Assembly: GCA_025917655.1 (NCBI GenBank)
Contig: CP084616.1
Coordinates: forward strand, 1,240,001 to 1,304,000
DNA length: 64,000 nucleotides
Direction: 5' to 3'
Source of the DNA: Chlorella sorokiniana
Lineage: Eukaryota; Chlorophyta; Trebouxiophyceae; Chlorellales; Chlorellaceae
The stretch's first letter is position 1. Each line of letters starts with the position of its first letter. The translations under genes were made by a program, and so were the position numbers. Below, one piece after another: positions 42,720-58,200 of this stretch. The notes beneath the pieces were generated by a model that was not told where the DNA came from, did no database searches, and saw nothing but the letters and a program-made list of their open reading frames with translations.

Positions 42720-45235
42720 TTACAGCAGCGCCGCGCCCACCAGCAGCGCCAGCAACGCGCATAGCAGGCTGCCGACGGCGTTGGGGCGGCAGCGCTGGGA
42801 GGTGTGGCAGTGGGGACAGGGGCAGGGGTGGGGGCACCTCCTCCTCCACGGGGGCGGGGGCGGGGCGGGGGCGGGGGCGGGGGTCTCTGTTGGCTCGGCA
42901 GCAGGGGCCTCGACAGGCGCCTCTGCGTCTGGGGCGGGCGCCGCAGGGGTGGCGGGGGAGGGGAGGGGGCGGCTCCCAGCCCGTTGTAGTCAAAACTGTC
43001 TGGCACGGTGGTCTTGCCGGGCACGCCCACCAGGTTGCCCTTGCCCACGCAGCTCAGCGGGAAGGGCGGCAGGTTGACGTACGTGCCGGGCCTGCAAGGA
43101 ACACACGCAGGGGGCATGCGGCATGAGCGGGGCCGCGTGGGGTCCGCGTGACGGCACTGTCGGTTGGTGAGCAGGAGCATGGGTGTGGCATGCCCTCCAG
43201 GCGGCAGGTGAGAACACCCTCCCCTGCGTCACCCCGGCACTCACTGCAGCACAGTCACGTTCTCCAGGGCGGGGTTGACGTCCTGAATGGCGGTAAAGGA
43301 GGTGGAGTACCTCTCCGCCAGCAGCGCCAGCGACTCGCCCTCGCCCAGCTGCGCCACGCGGCACCTGTCCGGAGCAGGGAAAGGGGGTCTGGGTTAGTGA
43401 AGGGGGGCTGGGGCCTTGGAGCAGCGCGCTTGTGCGGCTGCAGCGGCACACCGGCCCGGCTCGCACAAGGACAGCAGAGGGTGCGGTCAAGCGCAGGCCG
43501 CGAACAAGCGCCGCGGGGCAGCGCTGCTCACGAGACGGTGTCGGCAGGCAGCTGAGCGGGGATGCCCTCGGGCGGGCAGCTCGTTCCACTTGGGCAGCTT
43601 GAGCTGAAGCACGGGGTTCACAAGAGAGGGCGGGCCAGGTGGGGGCCAAATGACGAGGCGGTTGCTGTGGCAGTTGCACAAGGCGACCGATGACTTGGAC
43701 TTGCCAACGCCTCAACCCGCCTGGCCCACAACCCCACCACCTGTAACCCCCTGCTTCCTCACCCTGAAGTTGGGCTGGAGCGGGTCTGAGGCGTTGATGC
43801 TGTTGAGCTCCACCGTCTCGTCCACGCTCACCAAAAACTTCTGGGCAATGACAGCCAGCGAGTCGCCTGGCTGCACGATGTACACGCGGCACATCTCCAT
43901 GTCGTTGTCGTTGAAGTCGCGGCACAGCTCCTGGTTCCTGCGCGGTCAACAAGTCCAGGGTAGCAGCAGGCAGTGACGCAGGGGCGGCGGCAGGGATGCG
44001 GGAGCCTCAAGGCGGGATGCGGGCGGTCACAAGCCTCGAAACGTCAACCAGGAGGCGCGCGGCCAGTGAAATGACAGGCGCCAGGGCTGTGGTAGGCGGC
44101 AAGGAGCAGCTGCGCAGCCATCGTGGAGGAGTGGGCAACAAGGCGGGCAGCGGGCGACGCCTCACCAGCCCGGGATGCGCACATACTGGCCGGCGAAGGG
44201 CAGCTTCCAGCCGTCATCCAGGTAGTCTGCCGAACAGGGACACAGATCAAAAGTGTTCAACAGGGCAGGCAGTTGGAAGGGTAGAGGGGCCCCAGGACTG
44301 CGCACGCATCGATGCCCAGCTTGACCAAATGTTTGAAATCAAGTCAAAATGGCGCTGCAAGGGTTGAGCCTCTCGCAGAAGTGCAGTGCAAAGCTACAAA
44401 CCAGAGTTGAGCTCCACCAGCTGGTCCTCAGTCATGTTGAACAGCTTGGCCACGCTGGCAACAGTGTCGCCCGCCTGCACCTCGTACACCTGGCACCAGG
44501 GCCGGTCGGGGTCTGCAGGGCACGGGGGCGGGACGTGGATGGCAGGGTTGGGCTGGGCTGCCGGCTTGCCTTGCTGCTGTGGAGGCATGGGCAGGAAACG
44601 CGGTGCGGGGCGCGTCCACGGCCGCGGCATGCGCTGCCTAGAGCAAGCTGGGGGCCCATTGTGCATCCAGGCAAGACCGCTCACCCGTCTCCAGCACGTG
44701 CTGGCAGATGTCCTCGATGTAGCCGGGCAGGCAGATCTCGAGATCGATCTGCAGCGGGTCCAGCTTGGCCCCGCAGTCAGTGGCGGCCTTGGTCAGCGCG
44801 TCTGCAATTGGAGCAAACAAGGGGCACCAGCATGCATGACTGGTTGAGCACACACCCCACGCCTGGGTTGCTTTGGGTGGCCAGGCCCTCCTGCCCAGAC
44901 AAGCGGCAGCCGCAGGATGTGAGCAAGCGCAGCAGAGTCACACCCTGGGTGACATTCAGCTCCTGGGCAATCTGAAAGAGGGTGTCGCCCGCCTTGATGG
45001 TGTACTTGGGGCAGAAGCCATACTCTGTATCAAGCAGGGGTGGGTGGAGGCGCATTTGGTCATCGTCACCATGCCAGGCAGCGCGGCGGCTGGCAGTTGA
45101 GCCGCCTGGCGCAGGGACAGAGCCCTGGGGTTTGCAACGCCCCCGCACACAGCTCACCATCGGCAATTTTGTTCGCAGCAGCCGCGTGAAGGCCAAGCAG
45201 CAGGCCAAGCAGCAGCAAAGGCGTTCTCCCTTCAT
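42720..45235 (-). CDS. secreted LysM-repeat protein 2 with hydrophobic C-terminal tail
   Basis: The ATG at 45233-45235 gives MKGER and then needs one extra base to enter a signal-peptide frame (LLLLGLLLGLHAAAANKIAD); I take this as another missing base. Four LysM modules follow: CPKYTIKAGDTLFQIAQELN, WCQVYEVQAGDTVASVAKLF, CRVYIVQPGDSLAVIAQKFL and CRVAQLGEGESLALLAERYS. Each is completed on a downstream exon (for example LQIDLEICLPGY, DDGWKLPFAGQYVRIPGW, PGTYVNLPPFPLSCVG). A Pro-rich stalk ends in NAVGSLLCALLALLVGAALL and a TAA at 42720-42722, again a GPI-type or membrane-anchor tail. Architecture parallels LysM protein 1, although the modules are not close copies. It probably binds chitin or chito-oligosaccharide at the cell surface; a receptor role is not supported because no kinase domain is present. 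Confidence 0.85.
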
Positions 45236-46190
45236 GGCGCTTTGTGCTGGGTCGCACGGTGCCTGCAGCCAGCGCAGCACGTGTTTCAATACGTAAATTG
45301 TGTGCACAGCTCGTATGAATGGCGCTGTGGGCCTGCGAGACACCTCTCCCCACCTGTCGGTGATGGCAGATTCAACGAAAACTGGCTGTCTCCTACCCGT
45401 ACCCAGGATACAGCGCGCGAATAGGACACTAGACCAGTCTGGGAGTCCAACGACGCGCATAACGGCATGGGACGCGGAGGTGCTGAGCTGGAGGTGGAGG
45501 GCTCGCCAGGCAGGCACCGGCATTTGAACTTGAACCTCGGTTCCCATGCAGGGCACTTTCTCAATCCCTTAACAACATTTGGCACTTGTGTGTAATTTAA
45601 GGTTTGGATTGTTGAAGCAGTGGAAGGCTGATGTATGAATCTTAACGCACTCCTTCACGCGCACAGGAGCTTCCAACATGGCGGCAAGGGCGACAGTGCT
45701 GCGGGGGCTGAAGCCCTGATGCTCGGCAAGGTGCGCGGCCCACGTCTCCACACCCGCAGTCACTGAGCCAAGGATAGGAGGAATGCCCGCTTCTTACGGA
45801 AGCAACAGATAGCCAGCAACGATTCTCGAAACTGATGCGGTGAAGGCAAAGCAAACGGGTCAGTTAAGCACAAGAAAGGCCCAACCAACCTTTTCATGCT
45901 TGAAAATCGAAGCCTATCCTGGAAGAGGTTGCTAGTGTTTCCAGTGCCTTGTCTACAAAATTCCTAAAGTAAAGAAGAGGTAGGAAGAACGTCAGGGCCA
46001 GTGTAAGGTTCCTGCTGTCCACTTGGGCACCCCATGCCAGTGATGGTAGGCTGCACTGCAGTGGGGTCCCCGAATTCAGCCTGCACACTGCCAGCAAGCC
46101 TTCCAGAGACTCATACCTGCAGGTCACTTGCTTGAAAGCGCTTTCATCCAATTTCCAGGCAATTTCCAGGCTGGTCCCTGCCGCGGCTGC
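45236..46190. other. intergenic region, LysM protein 2 to AlkB gene
   Basis: Upstream region of LysM protein 2 and 3' region of the AlkB gene. It is AT-richer around 45560-46150. No conserved coding sequence or RNA gene recognised. Confidence 0.4.
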
Positions 46191-47113
46191 TCAGCGCTCT
46201 TGCTCCCGCAGCACGATGCGGCGGAACGTCAGGCTGATGCGCTCGCCCGTCAGCGCGGCGCGCCGCGGCACGCTGTGCATCCAGCCCTCCTGCACGCTGC
46301 CAGACATGACCAGCAGCGCTCCGCCGCCCAAGCGAAAACGATACTTGTTGCCATGGTCGGCATTGCTGCGCAGCAGGAACTCGCGCGGCATGCCCAGCGA
46401 CACCGAGGCTGCAGGCACGCGGGGGAGGAGGTGCGGGACAAGATGCATTCGCCCACCGCATGCATGAAGCAGTGCGCCCGGCCACCAGAACCACTGGCCC
46501 GCGCACACCGTGCATCCCTCTGGCCCCTGCCAATGAGTGCCTCACCGATGGTGGGCCGCGGGCCGTACAGCGGCTCGTTGTCGCTGTGCCAGGCAATGCT
46601 GTCATTGCCGCCGCGGTACAGGTTGAGCAAACAAGTGTTGAAGCCGCCTGGGGGCAGCACAGCGGCGCCCACGGCTGCCTCCACCCGCGCCTTCAGTGCT
46701 GCAACAGCGGGATGCCAGGCGGCAGGCCGCAGCGTGGCGCCAGAGTATGTGTACCGCAGGCCTGGATCATCCGCCTGGTACGCAATCAGGCGCGGCTGCT
46801 GCACGGCGCGGCCCATGACGCGCACGCTGCGCTGCTCCCACGGCAGCTCGCGCCTCAGCGTGTCGAACAGCGCTGCCGCCTCGTCGCCACTTAACAGGTC
46901 AGTGCTGAAGGCGACTCCCGCGCCATCACCCAACTGAATGGTACCAGGGGCCGGCTCCTTGTAAGCTGCTCGCGGCTTTGCACTGCCAGAACCCTGTCTC
47001 CTGCTAGCCCCTCTGGCAGCGGTGGTGCCGCCGTGCGCTGCGCTCGTCGCCACCGTTGCGCTGCAGGACAGGGGCGCTAGCATGCGCTGGCGCTTACTGC
47101 TGGGGGCTGACAT
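46191..47113 (-). CDS. AlkB-family Fe(II)/2-oxoglutarate dioxygenase (ALKBH2/3-like)
   Basis: Two exons: 46546-47113 (ATG at 47111-47113, MSAPSSKRQRMLAPL; an in-frame non-ATG extension upstream is possible) and 46191-46408, stop TGA. The conserved core is present: LPWEQRSVRVMGRAVQQPR, then YTYSGATLRP, NTCLLNLYRGGNDSIAWHSD (the H-x-D iron ligands), SLGMPREFLLR, GALLVMSGSVQEGWMHSVP (second His) and ERISLTFRRI (2-oxoglutarate-binding Arg). ALKBH2/3 enzymes directly reverse 1-methyladenine and 3-methylcytosine in DNA or RNA. The basic N-terminus (KRQR) could be a nuclear signal. No frame breaks were found. The gene is divergent from the plastid-protein gene, with about 300 bp between starts. Confidence 0.9.
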
Positions 47114-47417
47114 CGCGGGATACTGCACCAAGAGCCGGAACAAGCGCCCAAGGGTTCTGCTGCCGCTCGAACAGGCCATTCAAAGTGGCTGACCGCGGCA
47201 GGGCGGGGAGCTTTGCACGATTTGCTATGCTGAGGACGATCCCAGAAAAGCTTGTCTCCGTGTCTTTAAACGACTCCTGCGCCGCATTTCTGATGCCACA
47301 GTGGACACGATGGCGTGCATGGCGAGCAAAGTGGCCCACTGGTGGCGCATTGGCGCCCAACATACATCGACACCATTTCAGACGTCATTGTCACGTCCCT
47401 GCGGCTTTGCAGGCGCC
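47114..47417. promoter_or_regulatory. probable bidirectional promoter, AlkB / plastid protein
   Basis: About 300 bp between two divergent start codons. A pyrimidine tract and CAG just before 47418 could also be a splice acceptor, in which case the plastid gene begins further upstream within this stretch. Confidence 0.35.
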
Positions 47418-48875
47418 ATGGCTGCAGCGTGCATCTCAACCAGCCTCTTGGCAGCCCACAAACCTGGTGCACTACCCCGTAGACACGCATCGGAACAGAC
47501 GGCGGCATGCAACATGCCGATGGTGGAGCCTGCAGCACGCCAGCCAGCCCCGTCGGCGGCGCCACGCTGCCGCCGCCAGCCAGGACGGCGCCGCCTGACA
47601 GCAGCTGGGGCCGGGCTGGTGGATCCCTCGGCACCTGGGAAGCGCCTGGTGGTGGCACCCCAGAAGCTGGACCCCAGCATGCTGGAGGACGTGCGCAAGG
47701 CGGAGGCCTTTGGGCCGCGGGTGAGGCGGCGCCCCGCCAGCGGCTCATCTGTCGGGGTGACCGCACGCCTGCAGCAGTGCCCGCTACCAGCAGAGCCGTA
47801 CACCCACAATCCGGGCGTGAAGCCATGCAGCCTGCTTGTCCGCCTCGCAGGGCGCGCTGCTTATTGGCATGGACGCCGACGACTGCGCAGCGGTGCAGCG
47901 CTGGTTCGATGCTATGGAGCCCGGCCTGGTGGCCTCCTGCTGCCCCGCCGCCCTGCTGGCTGACGGCACGCTGGGGCAGGCGGTTCGCGAGGGCGCGGCC
48001 CTGCCGCGGCGCCCTTGGGAGCGGCAGCCAGCGGGTGCGCCCCCTCGTCTTCCTGAGCGGCATGTCAGGGGGAGCAGGTGGCGCTGATCGAGGCATGGGC
48101 TGAGCACACGGGGCTGCAGGCGCCCGCGTTTGCCGCTGGTGAGCCGAGCCGGGCAGGCTGCATCGCGCGGCTGGGAGCCAGTGCTGGCCGCAGAGACCGG
48201 CTGCTGCTCCTGCCTGGGGCAGGGCGAGGGACGCGGCGCAGCCAGTGCCGCGCGCAGCTTGCAGCCAAGCTCTGGCCTGAGCCGCAGAAGCTCTGTGGCT
48301 GCCCCATGCAGTGACCCCGGGCACCCTGGGCAAGCAGCTGAGCAAGCTGGTGACAGATATTGTGCGGGCGCAGGCGCAGGCGCCACCGCCGGGCTTCGAC
48401 CCGGAGCAGGCACAGCAGCTGCAGGCGGCGGCGCAGCAGGCCGCGGCGGCCGGGGAGGCGGCGCCCGCAGCTGGCGGGGAGGCCGCGCTGCGCGGCAAGC
48501 TGCAGGATTACGTGATGCTGAACGAGCGGGGGCAGGGCGAGACGGCGCCGATGAGCCTGGACCAGCTGAAGGAGCAGGTGCGATGCAGCAGCATGCATGA
48601 GCTTAATCTGAAAAGCTGCGCCGTCATGTGCCTGCGAGCGCCGTCAGCGCACAACCTCCCTTCGATCCCCCTCCCCCCTCCCCCCACATCAGATCCAGGA
48701 GAAGATGCGGCGCAAGAAGGCGGAGCAGGCAGCTGCAGAGCGGCAGGCGCGCAAGGCGGCTAGCAGGGATCAGACGGACGCAGTGCGCGAGGCGCTGCGC
48801 GGCGGCAAGAAGGGCAAGCAGGGCAAGGGCAAGCAGCAGGCGGCGGGCGGCGGCAGGGGCTTTGGCAGCAAGTGA
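47418..48875 (+). CDS. conserved protein of unknown function, probably plastid-targeted
   Basis: The ATG at 47418 opens an Ala/Ser/Arg-rich N-terminus (MAAACISTSLLAAHKPGALP) typical of an algal chloroplast transit peptide. Then come KRLVVAPQKLDPSMLEDVRK, GALLIGMDADDCAAVQRWFD, VRPLVFLSGMSG plus EQVALIEAWAEHTGLQAPAF, VTPGTLGKQLSKLVTDIVRA, a linker, YVMLNERGQGETAPMSLDQL and a Lys/Arg/Ala helix (QEKMRRKKAEQAAAERQARK) ending GRGFGSK, TGA at 48873-48875. The repeat-like layout of two small alpha/beta units faintly recalls the DUF3783 family, from memory only. One G is missing at 48068-48072 (SGMSGGEQVAL breaks) and the frame also changes near 48010. Function unknown. The 3' end converges on the JmjC gene, 120 bp away. 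Confidence 0.6.
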
Positions 48876-48996
48876 CCGTGCTGTACTCTTGCTGCGTGGT
48901 ATGTGACTGCGCATCCCGAGAGCTTGTTGCATGCTTTCAAACAAGCCGAGGCAAATCGACAAAAGGAAGCCAGGCAGGTTGGGGCAGGCAGAGCCT

Positions 48997-52439
<3,443 letters not shown>

Positions 52440-52865
52440 GGCAAAGAACGGCGGTCGCTATGAGCGACAACGTTAAGGTTGTCGACAGGATAATGCTGGG
52501 AGGGGAGGGCGGTCGCGGCATGTGTGTCGCCATCGCATCGCTCCTTTGGCGCCATGCATGAATGTGCCGCCAGCCAGCTGGGCTACCGGTCGAGGGTGCC
52601 GTGAGCCTTGCGGTAATCGCACTGCACACTATTTTACCTAGCAATTGAGCACAGTGCTACAGCCTCCTTCCGCCCAAGTCCAGGCGTCTTGTCGCGCACT
52701 TTTTTGCTGGCCTCGCCTGGCTTCACCCAAAGAATGCTTCCCGCAGAACGTCTGGTCATACTCGAAGCAGGCAAGGGGGTCCCGGGTGCCAAGGGGAGGG
52801 TGCCGCGGGGAGGGGTGGCGCTCGCTGCGGCACGGACGTGAAGTCCGAAGTCATTTGTTGCCCAG
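52440..52865. other. upstream region between divergent NO66-like and TLC genes
   Basis: Holds the NO66-like promoter and probably the first, unidentified exon of the TLC gene. No unambiguous start codon for the latter was found. Confidence 0.4.
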
Positions 52866-54525
52866 GCTTTGTTGCCCTTGCAAGCGGTGCCATCGTATTG
52901 CCTGCGCAAGTACAACACCACTACTGTGCAACATTTCCCGCAGCTGCGGTCGGCTATGCGGCATACATGGCAAGCCTGCGGCTGGCGCAGCGCCTGTCGC
53001 CCTGGTCGGCACACTACCGAGCGCTTGCACCGGCAGACCGGCTAGAGTGGGATGGCAGGCGCGCAGGGAGCAAGAGCAGAGAGAATCCAGTGGGCTTGCT
53101 TGTGTGGCGTGCATTTGATGCGTTCATGACTTGAAGGGGTGTCACCCGTGCTTTGTGCCTGCATCCTCGCTGTGTGCAGGCTGCCTTCCACGCTGCATGC
53201 AGTCGCCATCACCGCCGCCACAGCATACCTCTTCTTTTTGTCACCAGTGTTTTCGGATGATGCGGTGGGTCCAGCGAAAGCACCCTGCCATTGGCAGAGG
53301 CCAGCAGGGTCAAGCCGTCTGTGCGCATGCAGGGCAGCAGCCCGCGCGTCTGCCTCCTCACGCCCGCTTGCTGCGCTGTGCCGCTGTGCCGCGCGCCCTG
53401 CCACCACACCCCCCTCCTGTCGCCCACCCGCAGGGCGGCGCCACCGCCTTTGTGCTGCGCACCTCGCCGCTGTCTGACGCCGCCCTGGGCTTCTCCCTGG
53501 GCTACTTTGCCACCGACCTGCTGCTGCTGCTGCTCTACTACCCCTCCTTTGGCGGCCCAGAGATGGCGGTGCACCACGTCGCGGCGCTCGCCTCGGTGGC
53601 AGCGGCGGCGTTCCAGGTGCGCCGCAAGGCTGCCTGCCCAGCCCGCCAGCGCCCTCCTTTTCCCCACCCACCCACCCCACCCCGCCTTCACCCACCCACC
53701 CACCAACCGCTCGTGGCACCATGCCCCCCTCCCTCCCCCGCAGGGCCAGGCGCACGCGTACACGCTGGCCCTGCTGGCCACCGAGTGCACCACCCCTTTG
53801 TCAACCTGCGCTACCTGCTGGACAAGGGGGCTGGCGCCAGCACCCGGCCTATACCTTCAACGGTGTCGCCCTGCTGGTCAGGTGGGGGCAGCGTGGGGGC
53901 GCACGAACGTTCAGGGTCTAGGGTCAGTGCCTCTCGCGCCGCAGCTGCTCATATTGTGAATAGGAAAGGCTGCAACCTAGGCTCGCGGTCACAGGCAGAG
54001 GCCAGCAGCATGACTGCCGCCCCATGATCCATGCGGAATCGGCGGAGAGTCAGCCGCGCTCGCTGCCTGTCGCCGCTGCAGCTGGGTGCTGGGCCGCATC
54101 GTGCTCTTCCTCTTCTTCTTCCGCCACGTGTGGCGCCACCTGGGGAGTTCCACCTGGTGAGCTGCTGCGACGCCTGTGCTGCGATGCCTGCTCTACCAAC
54201 CTCTTGACCTGCTCTGGGGCCGCGGCCACGCCTGGGGTGCGGCTCTGCAGGTGGATACCTGCCCGCCGTGCTTGCGCCCCCTCCCCTCCCTCGACAATGC
54301 TGCGCCACCTCCGCCTCCGCCTTGCAGATTACGCCACTGTCCCGGTGGCTCATTTACCTGGTGCCGCCAACCTTGTTCGTGCTCAACGTCTTCTGGTTTG
54401 TCAAAATATTGAAAGGGGCGCTGAAGCTGCTGCGTGGCGCGCCGCGGGCGGACAAGGGCAGGCCCAGGGGCGAGGGTGCAGCGGTGCCGCCAGCACCCCA
54501 TAGCGCCGTCAAGAAGGAGAGCTGA
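52866..54525 (+). CDS. TLC-domain (TRAM-LAG1-CLN8) membrane protein, TMEM56/TLCD4-like
   Basis: The first exon seen starts after a CAG at 52865 (GFVALASGAIVLPAQVQHHY...APADRLEWDGR); the initiator exon is missing. Then: LPSTLHAVAITAATAYLFFL, GFSLGYFATDLLLLLLYYPS, MAVHHVAALASVAAAAFQ, AHAYTLALLATE plus FVNLRYLLDKG, HPAYTFNGVALLVS, WVLGRIVLFLFFFRHVWRHL and LSRWLIYLVPPTLFVLNVFW, with a Lys-rich ER-type tail (SAVKKES) and TGA at 54523-54525. The His pair in the HHV motif and the spacing of spans fit TLC proteins, which bind or move lipids in ER and plasma membranes. One base is missing at 53793-53796, 53826-53830 and 54142-54145. The first intron seems to have a GC donor after GGCAG near 53058. Confidence 0.75.
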
Positions 54526-55278
54526 GGGCTCACGCCGGCTCTCTCTTGCCCACAACAAATGAGTATTTCTTTCGACCTGAGCTGCTTATGCTGCCATGCC
54601 CTTCTGCCTACACGCCCTGCTGCTGAGCCGTCCCCTGCAGCACAGGTCGCCACACGCTCCACCACCTCTTGAGCTGCCTGCCTCATCTCAGTTTTCTCTG
54701 AACATAATAATGTTAGTGAACTGCCGTCACTCTGATCCATGGCGGACTGGGTGCTGAACTATCAGGCGGGCTTCAGCACGCCAGCAGGCGGCAGGAAGCG
54801 CGGGACCGCCGCTCCCAACGCTCCACGGGAAGCATCGGCAGGCCCACCGACCCACGCGCTTCTGTGCATACAACATCTCGCTCGGCGATATCCCGGTGGC
54901 AGAACGTCCGCGCACCTCGCCAACCCAGCGCACCATCCACCGGTGGCACCTCAGCACGCCTCTCACCCATTAGGCCTGGCACATGCTCTGGTCGGAATAC
55001 TGCCTGCCTGGGCGCTCCAAACTGTTCAGCACGTCATCATGGTCCCCTGTAGCGTTGAGCGTGGCAGGTGAGCCGGGTGCACGTTTCGGGAGGGGCCCAT
55101 CTGCACGCTGCACCCTACGCCTGTGCCCCTCGTCACCCGCCATCTGTCTTTGTAATGGTGTCGCACTTTTACTGCTGGGGGATCCTGACCTGCGCTTGCC
55201 TGTGCGCGAGAGACTGGACTTTGTGCACAAAGTGGCCGCGCCGCCCCACGTGGGCGGGCCAGCGCAGGCACCAACCCC
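54526..55278. other. intergenic region, TLC gene to multicopper oxidase
   Basis: Contains the TLC 3' region and the multicopper oxidase promoter. A frame at 54739-54974 (MADWVLNYQAG..., then CAYNISLGDIPVAERPRT after a shift) looks slightly protein-like but has no known relative, and its antisense reads equally well, so I do not call a gene. Confidence 0.35.
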
Positions 55279-58200
55279 ATGTGCATCCAGCGCATGGTCA
55301 GCTTCTGCTGCGCATGTCCCCTCACACATTGCAGAGGCAAACAGCCGCCGACCGGTCTGCACCCCCAACCCAGCAGGAAAGGCTCAGCGCTGCTGGCGCT
55401 GGCTGCCGTGCTGCTGTGCCTGATCGGCGGCGTGCGTGCCAAGGACGACGCGCTGTACAGGTGCGCTCAGAGGTGCCCCAAGGCCGACTTTGAGTTTGAC
55501 ATTGAGGTCCAGGTGAAGCCCACCGACATTGGCGGCTCCCCCTCAAGTACTACTCCCGCCAGATCACCGGCGCCGGCTCCCCCGAGGACTGGGTGCTGGG
55601 TGAGCAGCAGGGGGCCTCATTGTGTGGTGGGGGAGGCGGGGGCGGCTGGGTCAGCGCCAATGAGCGGGGGGGGCACAAGAGCCTGAGCTCCGCATGTGTG
55701 CCTGGGGCGCATTCAAGCGCATGCCGGTTCCTAGACACCTGTGGCCGTGCCTGTGGCCAAGGGTGCCTTGCAAGGGTCGGTGCCTCGTCCCCGCCCTGCG
55801 CTGTTTACCAGCTGCTCTCACTACCTGCCCGCAGCACCCACCCTGGAGATTGAAGTTGGCAAGACCTTCACCGTGCGGGTGCGGGGGGTGGGACCATCGT
55901 TGGAGGCTGCCGCCTGAGCGCGCCCGCTTTGCAGCTGGTGTGGCGTGCGACGTGGCTCCTTATCACCTTGCAGCCTGCTGCTGAAGCCCAGATCGCTTTT
56001 CGCTCCTGCTCCTCCCCCTGTTCCCGGCACAGATCAAGAACAACATCGACAAGGAGGCCGCCAAGCTGCTGGGGCCCCCGCCCCCAACCGTACCGACTAC
56101 GTGTGGGAGGCCAACCCCGACATTGGCGGCTACTCCGGAGCCAAGCCCTACGGTAGGCCCGCGCTTCTGTTCTTTTGTTCTGTCCTTGAGGGGGCCGAGG
56201 CCGTGTGATACGTGCCGGTCGCATGAACACATGGGCGCCAAGGCCAGGCAGCCCTTCTTTGGAGCGCCGGGCAGGGCTGCAGCGGATCGGCAGTCCATGA
56301 ACACAGCCACCTGCAGCCTTGTGCTCACGTAGCCGCCTGCTCTGTCGCGCCCCAACCCGCCGTTTTTGTTGCAGGCTTCACGTTTTACGGCACCCAGCCC
56401 GAGAGTGAGTGCTGGCGGCGGCGGGCGGGTCTCTGCAGGGTGCACTGCGCAGGGCATGGCAAGGGCAAGGGCAATGGCCCCATCAACAGCTTGCCTTAAG
56501 CTCCCACCCTGCCCTGAAGTCGCGCCCTTGCTGCGCCCCCACGCAGAGGGCAGCGACATGGACTGGACCGGGGCCACCAAGCAGGGAGCCATTAACATGC
56601 CCCACTCCTTTGACGCCACCAACATCCACTTCCACGGTGACCTTTTGAAGGGAGGGGGCGCATGCCCGCGCGCTTGCTCGCAGTCCAAGCTGTGGTGATG
56701 AGCCTTGCAGAACCACGGCCCTGCCCCTGCTGGGGCTGGCAGAGCATAGCTATCCTGGCTTTGTCGCAACCTGCTTAAGGTTTGTGGCCTCCTTACCCCC
56801 TTCATGCGCATGCAGGCCTGACCATCACCCCCACCTGTTTGAGCCCATCGGCACAGAGGACGCCGACGGTACGGATCCTGCTCCTGCCTGCCTAGCACTC
56901 CTACCGCTTGCATGTGCAAGTGACTGCCACACAGGGCCCACCGCCTCCACAAAGTGGATTCCTCTGCACCCAGCTGGGCTTGCCTTGCCAGGGCAGCCTA
57001 GCCGAGCCCAAAACCCATGCTACCCGCTGCCCCCACCTGCCCCTGCGTCTCCTCCCCCCTCTTGCCATCCCTCAGCCGAGTTCATCAAGATCGAGCCAGG
57101 CGAGTGCTACTGCTACTCCTTCCGCATCCCGCAGAACCACCCCGACGGCACCTTCTGGGTGAGGAGGGCGGCAGCACACATTCCGCGAGCAGCCAGCGCC
57201 AGCTGCCAGGTCACCAGCCCGCGCGACGCAGCCCCCTGCCCCGCCTCCCCTCCATGCGCTGACCAGCCCCCCTCCCCCTCTCGCAGTACCACATCCACCA
57301 CCACGGCTCCTCGGCGCTGCAGTCCTGGAGCGGCATGGCGGGCATGCTCATCATCCACGGCAAGACCGACGCCATCCTGGACGCCTACCCCGAGAGCCAG
57401 ATGCAGGCCAGCGAGCCGTTTGTGATCTGGGACCCCACTACGTGCCCCTGCTCAACGCCTCCAACGACCGCGCCTGGACCCTGGTCGGCTCGAAAAGGGT
57501 GTGCGCGCGGGGTGCGACAAAGGAAGGGGCCGCCTGCTTGCCCTGCCAGGGCTGCGACATGGCTTGCTGCGCATGCCACACACGCTCACCACATTCCCAC
57601 ACCCTCTCCCGCACCCCGCAGCCGCCCGTGCATACATCATCACAGGCGACTTTTTAATGGACCAGAACGACCGCGACGACTCCATGTTCCTGGTCAACAG
57701 CGACCTGGCGCCCAACAAGACGGCCACAGCGGGCCAGACCGTGCGCTACAGGTGCGGGCGCGGCTGTCCAGGCAGGCAGCGGGGCGCATCCGCTGGCCGC
57801 TGCTCCTCGCCGCGGCTCCGTTGCGTGAGGAGGCGCAGCGTGCGGCCCGTGTGCGTCGTGCATGGGGCTGGCGGGACGCTCCCAGGCTCGCCGAGTTCAC
57901 CCATGCCCCTGGCTCCCCCACGCCCCCATGCACACCGCAGGGTGCTCTGCGCCACCACCGAGGCACTGTGCATGATAAAGATCGTGGACCCCCAGGGCAA
58001 CCTGCTGCCGTTCTACGTCTTTGCCTCAGACGGTGGGCCGGGCTGCAGCCTGGAGCGGTGGCGGGCAGGCCTGGGAGGGGTGTGGGGACCTTGCTAGCTG
58101 CCAAGGTACGGGCTTGTGCCCACAGCCGCGTTGTGCTCCCCGCTGTGGCCGCCACTGTCTGCAGGCATCACACAGTCCAAGTCGGTGAAGCGCGACCTCA

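Noticed and set aside
45500-45575. A tRNA-like T-arm (GTTCAAAT on the minus strand)
   Set aside because: The flanking bases do not pair into a T stem, and no anticodon or acceptor stem is found.
54739-54974. Possible small gene (MADWVLNYQAG...) upstream of the multicopper oxidase
   Set aside because: It needs a frame shift to reach its most protein-like part, the antisense strand looks equally plausible, and no relative is recognised.
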